From Porticoccaceae bacterium (GTDB lineage: Bacteria; Pseudomonadota; Gammaproteobacteria; Pseudomonadales; Porticoccaceae): DNA of 14,773 bases. The notes beneath the pieces are model-generated. The model saw only the letters and a program-made list of their open reading frames with translations. It was not told the origin of the DNA and ran no database searches. A program made the position numbers and the translations under genes. Position 1 is the stretch's first letter. Each line of letters begins with the position of its first letter. Location: the NCBI GenBank assembly GCA_017858295.1, contig JAFMBU010000025.1:1-14773 (forward strand), in the 5' to 3' direction. Below, one piece after another: positions 1 through 8,008 of this stretch.

Positions 1-1
1 T

Positions 2-115
2 ATAGCGGCAGTGGCGGACGACACTCAAACAAATATGCGGCGCGAGCCCAATCTAAAACTCACTATTTATAACTCACTTGGCATTGGCCAGACACTGGAT
101 GTAATAAATGAATGA
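2..115 (+). CDS. possible 3' end of an unrecognised upstream gene (partial)
   Basis: One + frame is open from the window edge to a TGA at 113-115, giving 37 residues that end in TLDVINE. It overlaps the cyaY start by 8 bases, as tightly packed co-directional genes often do. I do not recognise the peptide. It has no low-complexity bias and is a credible C-terminus, but an open frame of this length also occurs by chance. The alternative is that 1-107 is an intergenic region. In relatives an lptM-lysA-dapF cluster can lie divergent from cyaY, but no lipoprotein signal sequence is visible on the minus strand here. Confidence 0.3.
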   Translation: MAAVADDTQTNMRREPNLKLTIYNSLGIGQTLDVINE

Positions 116-428
116 AGCACAGTTTAATCAACTGGTAGACGAGCTGATGTTTTCCATCGAAGAGAGCATTGACGACAGTGGTGCGGATATGGATTACGAG
201 AACAGTGCCGGTATGCTCACTATCACCTGCGAGAGCAATGGCACACAGATTATTCTGTCACGGCAAGCGGCTGTGGGCGAAATCTGGCTGGCGGCGAAAT
301 CCGGTGGTTTTCACTTTAAGCTGCAAGACAGTGTCTGGTGCAATACTGTCAGCGGCGTGCCGCTGATTGATATGCTCAGTGAGGCCTGCCTCGCCCAGTC
401 AGGGGAAACTATTAGTTTCGACTTCTAG
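108..428 (+). CDS. cyaY: iron-sulfur cluster assembly protein CyaY (bacterial frataxin)
   Basis: Bacterial frataxin is a small cytosolic iron-binding protein that contacts the IscS desulfurase and modulates Fe-S cluster assembly. The 106 residues match the usual length. The N-terminal helix carries the acidic ridge (D11, E12, E18, E19, D22, D23, D27, D29) thought to bind iron. The beta-sheet signature GEIWLAAKSGGFHF spans residues 57-70, and the end, GETISFDF, follows the E. coli pattern. ATG at 108 has only a weak GGA at 97-99 as ribosome site. The TAG at 426-428 abuts the argH stop on the other strand. Family assignment is firm; the role in this organism is inferred from the family. Confidence 0.95.
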   Translation: MNEAQFNQLVDELMFSIEESIDDSGADMDYENSAGMLTITCESNGTQIILSRQAAVGEIWLAAKSGGFHFKLQDSVWCNTVSGVPLIDMLSEACLAQSGETISFDF

Positions 429-1856
429 TTACCGCTCGCCGAGCCGCGCCTTGGCGCGACTAGCCGCTGCCACAACCTGGGCAGGTGCTGTGCCGCCGAG
501 ATGGTCGCGAGCAGCAACTGAACCCTCTAGGGTTAGCACATCAAACACATCGGCACTGATCTCAGTGGAAAACTGCTGTAGCTCTTCCAGTGACATTTCC
601 GAGAGGTCCTTGTTTTCAGCCAGTCCATAGGCAACAGACTTGCCGACAATCTCATGGGAGTCTCTAAAGGCAATACCTTTGCCAACCAGATAATCGGCCA
701 GATCGGTGGCCGTTGAAAAGCCGCGACGCGCCGCTTCGTACATCATATCTTTGCGCGACTCGATGGCCGGAATCATATCGGCAAATGCACGAAGGCAGTC
801 GCGAACTGTATCCACAGTATCAAACAGCGGCTCTTTATCTTCCTGATTGTCCTTGTTGTAGGCCAGTGGCTGGCTTTTCATCAGGGTCAGCAGTGAGATT
901 AGGTGGCCATTGACCCTGCCTGTTTTGCCACGCACCAGTTCGGGCACATCGGGATTTTTCTTCTGCGGCATAATCGATGAACCAGTGCAGAAGCGGTCGG
1001 GTAGATAGATAAACTGAAATTGTGCTGAAGTCCAGAGGACTAATTCCTCAGACATACGTGACATATGGGTCATCAAGATACTAGCAAAGGCACAGAATTC
1101 GATGGCAAAGTCTCGGTCACTGACCGAGTCGAGAGAATTCTCGGTAGGCTTATCAAAGGCCAGTGCCTGAGCGGTAAACTGTCGGTCTATAGGGTAGGTT
1201 GTTCCAGCTAGGGCAGCTGCACCCAGAGGGCTCTGGTTGAGTCTTGTGCGGCAATCCTGCAGGCGGCTGAAATCGCGCTCAAGCATTTCATTCCAAGCCA
1301 GAAGATGGTGGCCAAAGGTCACTGGTTGGGCGGTTTGCAAATGAGTGAAACCAGGCATAATGGTGTTGGCTTCCTGCTCTGCCAGGCCAATTAAACCCTC
1401 TTGTAAGCGCGTCAAAATCGGCGCTATATGATCGATCTGGTCACGCAGCCAAAGGCGAATATCGGTTGCCACTTGATCGTTTCGCGAGCGCCCTGTGTGC
1501 AGTTTCTTGCCGACAATGCCAATTTTAGCGGTGAGAGCGGCTTCGATATTCATATGCACATCTTCCAGACCCACCGACCAGGGAAACTCACCGGCCTCGA
1601 TCTGGGCTTCAATTTCCTGCAGTCCGAGCATAATTTGATCGCGTTCGGTTTCACTTAATACGCCTGCTTTGCAGAGCATGCTGGCGTGAGCCACTGAGCC
1701 TTGAATATCTTGGCGATAGAGGCGCTGATCAAAATTTACCGAGGCGGTAAAGCGGGCGACAAAATCATCCACCGGCTCGTTAAAGCGACCACCCCAAGCT
1801 TGGTTAGTTTGAGTGGCCGGGGCGTTGTTGGTCTCGTTGTTTTCGTTATTACTCAT
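429..1856 (-). CDS. argH: argininosuccinate lyase
   Basis: ArgH cleaves argininosuccinate to arginine and fumarate, the last step of arginine synthesis, in a cytosolic homotetramer. The 475 residues belong to the fumarase/aspartase superfamily. Visible landmarks are WGGRF at 21-25, TGRSRNDQ at 121-128, THLQTAQP at 171-178 with the catalytic histidine region, and the signature loop GSSIMPQKKNPD at 292-303, which holds the catalytic serine. About 20 Asn/Thr-rich residues precede WGGRF, more than the few residues in E. coli; relatives also have short polar extensions. No in-frame Met lies closer to WGGRF. The start has no clear Shine-Dalgarno sequence. The gene is divergent from algZ and convergent with cyaY. 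Confidence 0.97.
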   Translation of the reverse strand: MSNNENNETNNAPATQTNQAWGGRFNEPVDDFVARFTASVNFDQRLYRQDIQGSVAHASMLCKAGVLSETERDQIMLGLQEIEAQIEAGEFPWSVGLEDVHMNIEAALTAKIGIVGKKLHTGRSRNDQVATDIRLWLRDQIDHIAPILTRLQEGLIGLAEQEANTIMPGFTHLQTAQPVTFGHHLLAWNEMLERDFSRLQDCRTRLNQSPLGAAALAGTTYPIDRQFTAQALAFDKPTENSLDSVSDRDFAIEFCAFASILMTHMSRMSEELVLWTSAQFQFIYLPDRFCTGSSIMPQKKNPDVPELVRGKTGRVNGHLISLLTLMKSQPLAYNKDNQEDKEPLFDTVDTVRDCLRAFADMIPAIESRKDMMYEAARRGFSTATDLADYLVGKGIAFRDSHEIVGKSVAYGLAENKDLSEMSLEELQQFSTEISADVFDVLTLEGSVAARDHLGGTAPAQVVAAASRAKARLGER

Positions 1857-1891
1857 CGACTTGTTTGCTCAGTGGTTATATCGCGACTACG

Positions 1892-1918
1892 ATTATAGCT
1901 AATCACAGGGATGAGCAA
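1892..1918 (-). promoter_or_regulatory. candidate argH promoter
   Basis: The argH-algZ spacer is only 70 bases. On the minus strand it holds a perfect TATAAT (+ positions 1892-1897), about 36 bases before the argH ATG. A TTGCTC at 1913-1918 could act as a poor -35 with a short 15-base spacer, so the evidence is mainly the -10. The segment is nearly self-complementary (ATTATAGCTAAT at 1892-1903), so a weak algZ promoter could overlap on the + strand. Confidence 0.4.
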
Positions 1919-1926
1919 TAACTTGA

Positions 1927-2991
1927 ATGAGTGATTCAGGGACAAATCAGACTCAAATAGGCAATTATTTTATCCCTGACCTCTGTCGCGGGCAGGGTTT
2001 GTTAGGAATATTTGTTATTGCCGCCTTATCTGCGTTGCTAATGGCGCTGCTCCACAATGGTATTGGCGACTTCGATTTTCTCTGGCTGGGCAAAATAGTA
2101 CTGCTAATATTCTGGATTGCGCTACTCAGCGCGATATTTTTATGCCGCGCACAACCCTATTTGCTGCATCTTACCCTTCCTCGGATTGCGCTGATTAACT
2201 ACCTGTTGGTTTTATTGGCGGCAGCTCTCTGTGCCGTGACTGCAGAATACTGGAATAACTATTCTCGCACTGGAATCTGGCGTACAGATCCGCTGTCAAT
2301 ATTGAATATTGTTCTGATCGCGGCAATTCCCGCCGGTGTGTTACTGCGACTTTATTACTTACAGCAGCTCTTACATCAACAGCAAAAGGCCGGGTTTGAA
2401 GCGCGACTGGCGGCTTTGCAGGCGACCATAAGACCGCACTTCTTGTTTAACAGTATGAACAGCCTTGCGACACTGATTCGCATCGATGCAGATAAAGCGG
2501 AGAAAACCGTTGAGAATTTGTGCGACCTTTTCCGCTACGCACTGAAAGACAGTGGCTCAGTGACTTTGCAGGAAGAGGTGGATGCCTGTCAGGGCTATCT
2601 TGAAATCGAAAAGCTACGCCTCGACGAGCGTCTTGAATACAGCTGGGATATCAAGGTCGAGCTCAGCGATATTTCTGTTCCTCCCTTGATTTTGCAGCCA
2701 TTAATTGAAAATGCGGTTTTTCATGGAGTGCAACCGGCTATTCAGGGTGGCTCTATTTATATCACTATTTATTCCTGTGGGGACTGGCTCTGTATAGACC
2801 TAGTTAACAGCCTCCCTGAAACGACTCACCCCAGAGCGGCGCTCTCTGAAATGACCTCTGGCCATCAATTGGCCGTGGATAATTTGCGCTGTCGACTCGA
2901 TGTCTATTTTAGTGGCAGCGCCAAGTTACAGGAAACTGTATTCAAAAATCACTACCATACGAGGATTCTATTTAAACCATTGGAGGGTTAA
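1927..2991 (+). CDS. algZ: LytS/AlgZ-type sensor histidine kinase
   Basis: A membrane histidine kinase of the LytS-YehU (HPK8) family, the usual partner of the LytTR regulator encoded just downstream. The 354 residues begin with four hydrophobic segments, about 25-43, 52-73, 87-106 and 125-141. There is no large periplasmic domain. A short coiled region leads to the phospho-acceptor box RPHFLFNSMNSL (169-180, H171) and the ATP-binding N-box LQPLIENAVFHG (256-267, N262). The glycine-rich lid is degenerate: GHQLAVDNLRCRL at 312-324 lacks the second glycine of the common GxG pattern. The start is ATG 1927, with AGGG at 1907-1910 somewhat far upstream. In Pseudomonas the homologue (also called FimS) works with AlgR in alginate and twitching control; the stimulus here is unknown. 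Confidence 0.88.
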   Translation: MSDSGTNQTQIGNYFIPDLCRGQGLLGIFVIAALSALLMALLHNGIGDFDFLWLGKIVLLIFWIALLSAIFLCRAQPYLLHLTLPRIALINYLLVLLAAALCAVTAEYWNNYSRTGIWRTDPLSILNIVLIAAIPAGVLLRLYYLQQLLHQQQKAGFEARLAALQATIRPHFLFNSMNSLATLIRIDADKAEKTVENLCDLFRYALKDSGSVTLQEEVDACQGYLEIEKLRLDERLEYSWDIKVELSDISVPPLILQPLIENAVFHGVQPAIQGGSIYITIYSCGDWLCIDLVNSLPETTHPRAALSEMTSGHQLAVDNLRCRLDVYFSGSAKLQETVFKNHYHTRILFKPLEG

Positions 2992-2993
2992 AG

Positions 2994-3713
2994 ATGATCA
3001 AGGTATTGATCGTAGATGATGAACCGCTGGCACGAATCCGCCTGCAGCGTCTGCTCGAAACAAAATCGGATATAGACGTTGTGGGTGAAGCGCGAAGTGG
3101 CCTCGAAGCGCTGCAGATGACGCATCAATATCTACCGGATATCGTATTGATGGATGTGCGTATGCCAGATATGGATGGTCTCGATGCCGCGCGGCAGATT
3201 ACAAAAATGGTACCGCCCCCAGCGGTGATCTTCTGTACCGCATTTGAAGACTTCGCACTGCGCGCTTTTGATGCCAAAGCCTTTGCCTATTTACTTAAAC
3301 CAATCAAAGCCATTGAGCTGGATGAGGCGCTAAAGCGAGCCGCGAGCGCAACCCGTGCGCAGCTTAATGGCCAAGCCTCGAGTCACCGGCGGCATCTTTG
3401 CAGCAGGACCCACAACGGTCTTGAACTGGTCGCAGTCGAGCAGATTCGGTTGCTGCAGGCCGATCAAAAATATGTCACCGCCTACACCGCTGAGGGTGAA
3501 ACCGTGCTTTCCGATACCCTCAAGGATATTGAAAAGGAGTTCTCGCAGTTTTTTATTCGCGTGCACCGCAGCGCACTGGTTGCCCGCAATGCCATTGAGG
3601 GGTTGACCTATGCGGAGGGTCACCTGGCGGTTAAGCTCCGAGATATCCCCATTCAGCCCATTGTCAGTCGTCGCCTAGAGCCGAAGTTGCGGCAATTAGT
3701 GCCTCAGCTTTAA
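2994..3713 (+). CDS. algR: LytTR-family response regulator, AlgR-like
   Basis: A DNA-binding response regulator and probable phosphorylation target of the AlgZ-like kinase. Residues 1-120 form a receiver domain with the acidic pair D8/D9, the phospho-acceptor D54 in VLMDVRMPDMDG, T82, and K102 in the LLKP motif. Residues about 135-237 form a LytTR domain, with the typical LLQADQKYVTAY, IRVHRSALV and VSRRLEPKLRQL segments. The ATG lies two bases after the algZ stop, with a strong GGAGGG at 2982-2987, so the two are surely co-transcribed. The stop codon sits inside a 20-bp tandem duplication. Its position directly before hemC is as in Pseudomonas. Control of the hem genes by this regulator is possible but not shown by the sequence. 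Confidence 0.92.
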   Translation: MIKVLIVDDEPLARIRLQRLLETKSDIDVVGEARSGLEALQMTHQYLPDIVLMDVRMPDMDGLDAARQITKMVPPPAVIFCTAFEDFALRAFDAKAFAYLLKPIKAIELDEALKRAASATRAQLNGQASSHRRHLCSRTHNGLELVAVEQIRLLQADQKYVTAYTAEGETVLSDTLKDIEKEFSQFFIRVHRSALVARNAIEGLTYAEGHLAVKLRDIPIQPIVSRRLEPKLRQLVPQL

Positions 3714-3740
3714 AGCTACCCCCTCAGCTTTAACGCTACC
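3701..3740. repeat. imperfect 20-bp tandem duplication spanning the algR stop codon
   Basis: Positions 3701-3720 and 3721-3740 match at 18 of 20 bases, differing at the first base and at 3714/3734 (a/c). The first copy encodes the last algR codons (Pro-Gln-Leu-stop) and contains the perfect 12-bp palindrome AGCTTTAAAGCT at 3706-3717. In the second copy the a/c change breaks this palindrome. The second copy lies in the algR-hemC spacer. Confidence 0.9.
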
Positions 3741-3822
3741 CTAGTTCGATAAAATTCAGCTGCCCAAGCGCAGCCAAATGGTCGATAATGATCGACTAGT
3801 TAATTACAACGATGGAATTTCA

Positions 3823-4758
3823 GTGCCCCAGACGATCCGAATTGCGACGCGAAAGAGCCCCTTGGCCCTTTGGCAGGCTGAGTTTGTAAAAGCCAAATTA
3901 CTTGAAAATCACCCACAGCTTGATGTTCAGTTGGTGGCCATGACCACCCGCGGTGATGTGCTTCTGGATACGCCACTGGCAAAAGTTGGTGGCAAAGGTC
4001 TGTTTGTTAAAGAGCTTGAAGTGGCGATGCTAGAAAATCGCGCCGATATTGCCGTGCACTCCATGAAAGACGTGCCCATGGAATTTCCTCCGGGACTTGG
4101 CCTAACAGTGATCTGTGAACGGGAAGATCCTCTAGATGCCTTTGTCTCTAACCGCTATTCCGATCTTGCCGAACTGCCACCCGGATCCGTGGTGGGAACT
4201 TCCAGTCTGCGTCGCCAGTGTCAGATTCGTGCGAGCTTTCCAGAGTTGCAAATCAAAGACCTGCGCGGCAATGTTAATACTAGATTAGCGAAACTGGATT
4301 ACGGCGATTACGACGCTATTATCCTTGCCAGTGCCGGATTGATTCGACTGGGTATGGAGGCGCGTATTGCCTCGCGACTCGAGCCAGAACTCTGTCTGCC
4401 TGCAGGTGGTCAGGGTGCCGTGGGAATCGAATGCCGCCTCGATGATCAGCTCACCATTGATTTACTCAAACCTCTAGAACACAGTCAGACACGCATCCGC
4501 GTCACCGCCGAGCGCGCACTCAATCGACGTCTAGAAGGTGGCTGTCAGGTGCCTATTGCCTGTTACGCTGAGCTGGATGAAGCGGGCAACTCCCTGCAAC
4601 TTCGTGGCTTAGTGGGCAGTGTCGACGGCGCGCGTATTCTGCAAGATCAACTCTCCGCCCCGACAGAGCAGGCAGAGAAGCTCGGTATTGAGCTGGCTGA
4701 GCGTTTGCTGGCCGCAGGTGCTGGTGAAATTCTCGCCGAGGTTTACGGGGCAGACTAA
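3823..4758 (+). CDS. hemC: hydroxymethylbilane synthase (porphobilinogen deaminase)
   Basis: HemC condenses four porphobilinogens into hydroxymethylbilane in heme synthesis, using a covalently bound dipyrromethane cofactor. Counted from GTG 3823, the protein has 311 residues (E. coli 313). Visible motifs are IRIATRKSPLALWQA at 5-19, HSMKDVP at 79-85 with catalytic D83, GTSSLRRQCQIR at 125-136, DLRGNVNTRL at 146-155, and cofactor cysteine C241 in GGCQVPIACYAEL. The frame is open from an ATG at 3778, which would add 15 residues of no family similarity and has no ribosome site. GTG 3823 has GGA six bases upstream and fits the family N-terminus, so I prefer it. The TAA overlaps the hemD ATG by one base. 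Confidence 0.95.
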   Translation: MPQTIRIATRKSPLALWQAEFVKAKLLENHPQLDVQLVAMTTRGDVLLDTPLAKVGGKGLFVKELEVAMLENRADIAVHSMKDVPMEFPPGLGLTVICEREDPLDAFVSNRYSDLAELPPGSVVGTSSLRRQCQIRASFPELQIKDLRGNVNTRLAKLDYGDYDAIILASAGLIRLGMEARIASRLEPELCLPAGGQGAVGIECRLDDQLTIDLLKPLEHSQTRIRVTAERALNRRLEGGCQVPIACYAELDEAGNSLQLRGLVGSVDGARILQDQLSAPTEQAEKLGIELAERLLAAGAGEILAEVYGAD

Positions 4759-5489
4759 TGTCGCAACGCATTCTGGTGATCAGACCCTCGCGGCAGGCAG
4801 ATCAATTTATTGCACTGCTAGAGCAGGCTGGTGCCCAGGTATGCCACACCCCAGTGATGTCCATTGAACCTATAGTTGATGGTCAGTCGATTAAAAACCT
4901 GATTCTGGAAGTGGATAATTTTGATAAGGCCATCTGTGTCAGCGGCAATGCTGCCGAATTGGCCATTGAGTGGCTGGACCGCTACTGGCCCATGCAACCT
5001 GTGGGCATAGAGTTTTTTGCCGTGGGGCAACAGACGGCGCAAATTCTTGGTGCTGCAGATATTGCCGCTCTATCGCCCAGGGGCCGGCAAAATAGTGAGG
5101 CGCTGTTGGCGCTGCCCGAATTGCAGGGCTTGAGTGGTCAGCGGGTGATTATTTTCCGCGGCCGCGGCGGTCGAGAAATTCTTCGGGATACTCTGATTGA
5201 GCGCGGTGCGCGGGTTGATTACTGTGAACTCTATGAGCGCGTAATCAACCCAGAGCAGGTGTTATTGGCGCGCGAGCAGCTGCAGCAAACTGATTGTCTG
5301 GTAGCTCACAGCGGCGAGTTGCTGACAGCCTTGGGTGAGCAGTCTGGAGAGCCGGGGGCTGATACGGTGGTTGTGGTGCCAAGCGAACGAGTGGCAGAGA
5401 TTGCCCGTGAGTTGGGTTATAGGACTATTGTCAGTGCCGAAAATGCGCTGCCAGAGTCGATGTTAGCTGCGGTGCAGAAGGCGCTGTAA
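4758..5489 (+). CDS. hemD: uroporphyrinogen-III synthase
   Basis: HemD cyclises hydroxymethylbilane with inversion of ring D to give uroporphyrinogen III, the branch point to heme, siroheme and cobalamin. The 243 residues (E. coli 246) show the family's N-terminal ILVIRPSRQADQFIALLEQ at about 5-23, the SGNAAELA segment near 62-69, an RGRGGREIL loop near 134-142 and VDYCELYERV near 153-162. The family diverges strongly in sequence, so the call rests on these weak motifs plus position. The start overlaps the hemC stop as TAATG, indicating translational coupling. A 99-base spacer separates it from hemX. Confidence 0.93.
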   Translation: MSQRILVIRPSRQADQFIALLEQAGAQVCHTPVMSIEPIVDGQSIKNLILEVDNFDKAICVSGNAAELAIEWLDRYWPMQPVGIEFFAVGQQTAQILGAADIAALSPRGRQNSEALLALPELQGLSGQRVIIFRGRGGREILRDTLIERGARVDYCELYERVINPEQVLLAREQLQQTDCLVAHSGELLTALGEQSGEPGADTVVVVPSERVAEIARELGYRTIVSAENALPESMLAAVQKAL

Positions 5490-5588
5490 TTTATTGCGTT
5501 AAAAGCGGCTGACAAGCTATTCTTTGATTAATGAATAAATTTTTGTCGTTTAATAAGTGTTAAACAGACGCGCAACAAAAGAGGGAAA

Positions 5589-6746
5589 ATGGTGACTGAG
5601 AAAAAATCGGCTGCACCTGCGGCAAGCGACAAAAAAGATTCCGCGAAAGCCAGTTCTTCTGTAGCGGATAAGCCCAGCTCAGCTAAGCCATCTGCCAAGA
5701 GCAGGACCACGCAAGCTACTGACAACAAACCTCCGAAGAAATCCTTCCCCTGGTTTAAAGCTATTCTTATATTATTGCTGATCGCGGCACTGGCTGGGTC
5801 GTCTTGGTTTGGTTGGATGCAATGGCAGCAGCGCACGGTTTTAGCCGAGGGCCTGCAAAGTGGCCTAACGGCCCTTGAGATTAAGCTTGCGAGACAGCAG
5901 CAAGCAACAGTCCGTGCAGACCAACAGCAGTCGCAGACTATTAAAGCGCTGCAGGATCAACTCTATTCTCTGCGCCTGCTGACTAATCGTCAGGCCGAAC
6001 AGATATTAACTCTGGGCACCGCCACTCGTGGCGATTGGCTATTGGCAGAGGCCGCCTATCTATTGCGTCTGGCCAATCAGCGTCTTCAGGTGGAGCGCAG
6101 TATAGAAAATCCTCTGGCGATTTTAGAAAATGTCGATAGAATTTTTGTTCAAATCAATGATCCTGAATTACTGGCAGTGCGCGATGCCTTGGCGGTGGAC
6201 ATTGCCGCCCTGCGCATGACTGAAAAGGTCGATCGCGAGGGCATCTACCTTGAGTTGCAGGCAATCTCATCGGCCCTTGAAACACTCTCTGTACTTGAAC
6301 CCCATGCTGATTCCCCTGCTGTTCAGGTAGCTGCGGACGCTGAGCCGGCGTCGAGCACCCTAGTTGAAACTCTTGAGCGTTTCAGTGAAAAATTTGGCAG
6401 TCTAATTGTCCTGCAGAAGCGCCAACAACCAATTGAACCTTTGCTTAGTGGCGTGGAACAAACCATGGTGCGTCAGAATCTCTATCTGTTACTTGAGCAA
6501 GCGCAGGGTGCACTGCTGCGCGAAGAGCAGGCTATCTATAGCAGCAGCCTCAATAAGGCTGAGATTTTATTGCGCAATTACTTCCAGTTAAACAGTGAAT
6601 CCGAAGCTTCGATCGCGAGACTGCAAGCTCTCGCTGAAAGATCAGTGAGTCAGCAGCTGCCGGATATCTCCGGCTCCCAAAATGCCATCCAAACAGCCCT
6701 GAATTTGCGTCATAGCAGCGCTGCTGACGAGGGAGCTGAACAGTGA
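5589..6746 (+). CDS. hemX: HemX family inner-membrane protein
   Basis: A homologue of E. coli HemX, often annotated as a putative uroporphyrinogen-III C-methyltransferase without biochemical proof. No SAM-binding methyltransferase motif is visible. The 385 residues start with about 50 Lys/Ser/Ala-rich cytosolic residues, then one membrane segment (about 56-78) ending in SWFGWMQWQ. A probable coiled coil at about 85-135, rich in Q/A/L, and a helical periplasmic domain follow. The motif RGDWLLAEAAYLLRLANQRLQVE near 147-169 is the most typical stretch. The ATG has a good GAGGG at 5581-5585. It overlaps hemY by four bases and follows hemD, the usual hemCDXY order. A scaffold role in heme synthesis is inference from this linkage. 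Confidence 0.88.
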   Translation: MVTEKKSAAPAASDKKDSAKASSSVADKPSSAKPSAKSRTTQATDNKPPKKSFPWFKAILILLLIAALAGSSWFGWMQWQQRTVLAEGLQSGLTALEIKLARQQQATVRADQQQSQTIKALQDQLYSLRLLTNRQAEQILTLGTATRGDWLLAEAAYLLRLANQRLQVERSIENPLAILENVDRIFVQINDPELLAVRDALAVDIAALRMTEKVDREGIYLELQAISSALETLSVLEPHADSPAVQVAADAEPASSTLVETLERFSEKFGSLIVLQKRQQPIEPLLSGVEQTMVRQNLYLLLEQAQGALLREEQAIYSSSLNKAEILLRNYFQLNSESEASIARLQALAERSVSQQLPDISGSQNAIQTALNLRHSSAADEGAEQ

Positions 6747-7960
6747 GAAAGCTTTTATTATTGCTGGTGCTGGCTCTGTTTGTGGGGGCGCTGGCAGTTT
6801 GGGTATTACAGTTTGGCAGTGGCTACGTATTGTTAAGTTTTGCTGAATTTACCATTGAGATGAGTGTCTGGACTGGGCTGCTGATCTATGTGGCGGCCAC
6901 TGCACTGCTGTTCTGGTTGCTGTTAACTTGGCGCTGGATAATGGGCGCTGGTGGTTTTAGATTTTGGTGGCGCAATCGCCGTAATGCGCGCATTCAGAAT
7001 CAGACTGCCGAAGGATTGTTGTTGTTTGCCGGTGACGATTGGCCGGAGGCGGCAAAGCTGCTGTGCCAGTCTGCGGATAAATCTTCTATGCCAGTGGTTA
7101 ACTTGCTCTTTGCAGCCCGAGCTGCCGCTGACAGTGAGCAGTTTGATCAGGCCCGTCAAATTCTGCAGCGGCTAAAAAATTCTTATCCTAAGAGTCATTT
7201 TATTGCCGATAAGGCGCTGGCTGAATGCTACCTGCTTGAAGAACAGCCCGAGGAAGCGCTGAAAATTTTACAGGGGATCTATGGCAATAACCCTCGAGAC
7301 AAAGCGCTGTTGCGACTCTTAGCTGATGCCCACTACCTTTCTGAGGACTGGGTTGCTCTGCAGAAGATGTTGCGTGACCTGAAGCGTTTTCAAGCGATCA
7401 GCGATCTGGATCTGGCTAGTCTAGAACAGGACGTTTACTGCAATTTACTCGATAGTCTGGTGGCTGATAAAAGCGGCTCCCTCGGTGAAAAGCGCGCACA
7501 GCTTGAGGATATTTGGCATCTAATTCCCAGAAAACAACAGCGAGACCCACTGATTATTGCCAGCTATGCTGACAGTCTAGGCAGAGTTCAGCAGGGTGAA
7601 AAGCAGCAGGCGCTGTTGACCAAATCCCTAAATCGACAGTGGCATGCACTTCTGGTCGCGCAGTTCGGCGAACTTGAATCAGCGAGCCCAGAAAAGCAGC
7701 TGGCAGTGGCTGAGAAATGGTTTGTGCAGCACAGTGATGATGCCGACCTGTTATTAGCGCTGGGGCAGATCTGTCAGCGGCTGCAGTTTTGGGGCAAGGC
7801 CAAAGACTATCTTACGGCCGCCCTTAAACTGCGCCCCTCGGTTCAGGGGTCGATCTATCTTGCCAATGTGCTGGAAAAGATCGGCGATAACAACGCCAGC
7901 GCCGAGGCGTATAAACAGGGGCTTCTTGCTGCGCTTAACGCCGAACAGGAAAAAGAATAA
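6743..7960 (+). CDS. hemY: HemY family membrane protein with TPR repeats
   Basis: This is the proteobacterial HemY of the hemCDXY cluster, not the Bacillus protoporphyrinogen oxidase of the same name. The 405 residues have two N-terminal membrane helices (about 2-22 and 43-65), separated by the conserved GYVLLSFAEFTIEMSVW segment (27-43). An Arg-rich turn follows, then a long helical-repeat domain with TPR-like units, for example near 103-170 and 335-395. The start is GTG 6743, overlapping the hemX stop as GTGA and preceded by GAGGGAG at 6729-6735. Reported roles are in late heme synthesis and are poorly defined; TPRs suggest a protein-binding platform. It converges on nfo after 48 bases without a clear terminator. 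Confidence 0.9.
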   Translation: MRKLLLLLVLALFVGALAVWVLQFGSGYVLLSFAEFTIEMSVWTGLLIYVAATALLFWLLLTWRWIMGAGGFRFWWRNRRNARIQNQTAEGLLLFAGDDWPEAAKLLCQSADKSSMPVVNLLFAARAAADSEQFDQARQILQRLKNSYPKSHFIADKALAECYLLEEQPEEALKILQGIYGNNPRDKALLRLLADAHYLSEDWVALQKMLRDLKRFQAISDLDLASLEQDVYCNLLDSLVADKSGSLGEKRAQLEDIWHLIPRKQQRDPLIIASYADSLGRVQQGEKQQALLTKSLNRQWHALLVAQFGELESASPEKQLAVAEKWFVQHSDDADLLLALGQICQRLQFWGKAKDYLTAALKLRPSVQGSIYLANVLEKIGDNNASAEAYKQGLLAALNAEQEKE

Positions 7961-8008
7961 CAGCAGTTGCAGGATTCGCTGTTCCTAGGCACTGTTAAAG
8001 AGAGCCGG

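Noticed and set aside
1..107. Possible divergent lptM lipoprotein start on the minus strand
   Set aside because: A short LFEC-like string appears on the minus strand, but there is no start codon, hydrophobic signal core or good lipobox.
1911..1934. Seven-codon open frame (MSNNLNE) overlapping the algZ start, a possible leader peptide
   Set aside because: Its AGGG directly touches the ATG, leaving no proper ribosome spacing, and the length is within chance.
5490..5588. Separate promoter for hemXY in the hemD-hemX spacer
   Set aside because: TTGATT at 5524-5529 and TTTAAT at 5549-5554 are 19 bases apart and match poorly; the AT-richness alone is not enough.
6743..7960. HemY as protoporphyrinogen oxidase
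   Set aside because: There is no FAD-binding Rossmann motif; the protein has two membrane helices and TPR-like repeats, as in the proteobacterial HemY family.
7942..7984. GAACAG...CTGTTC inverted repeat at the end of hemY as a terminator
   Set aside because: The stem is only six bases with a long interval and no U-run follows.
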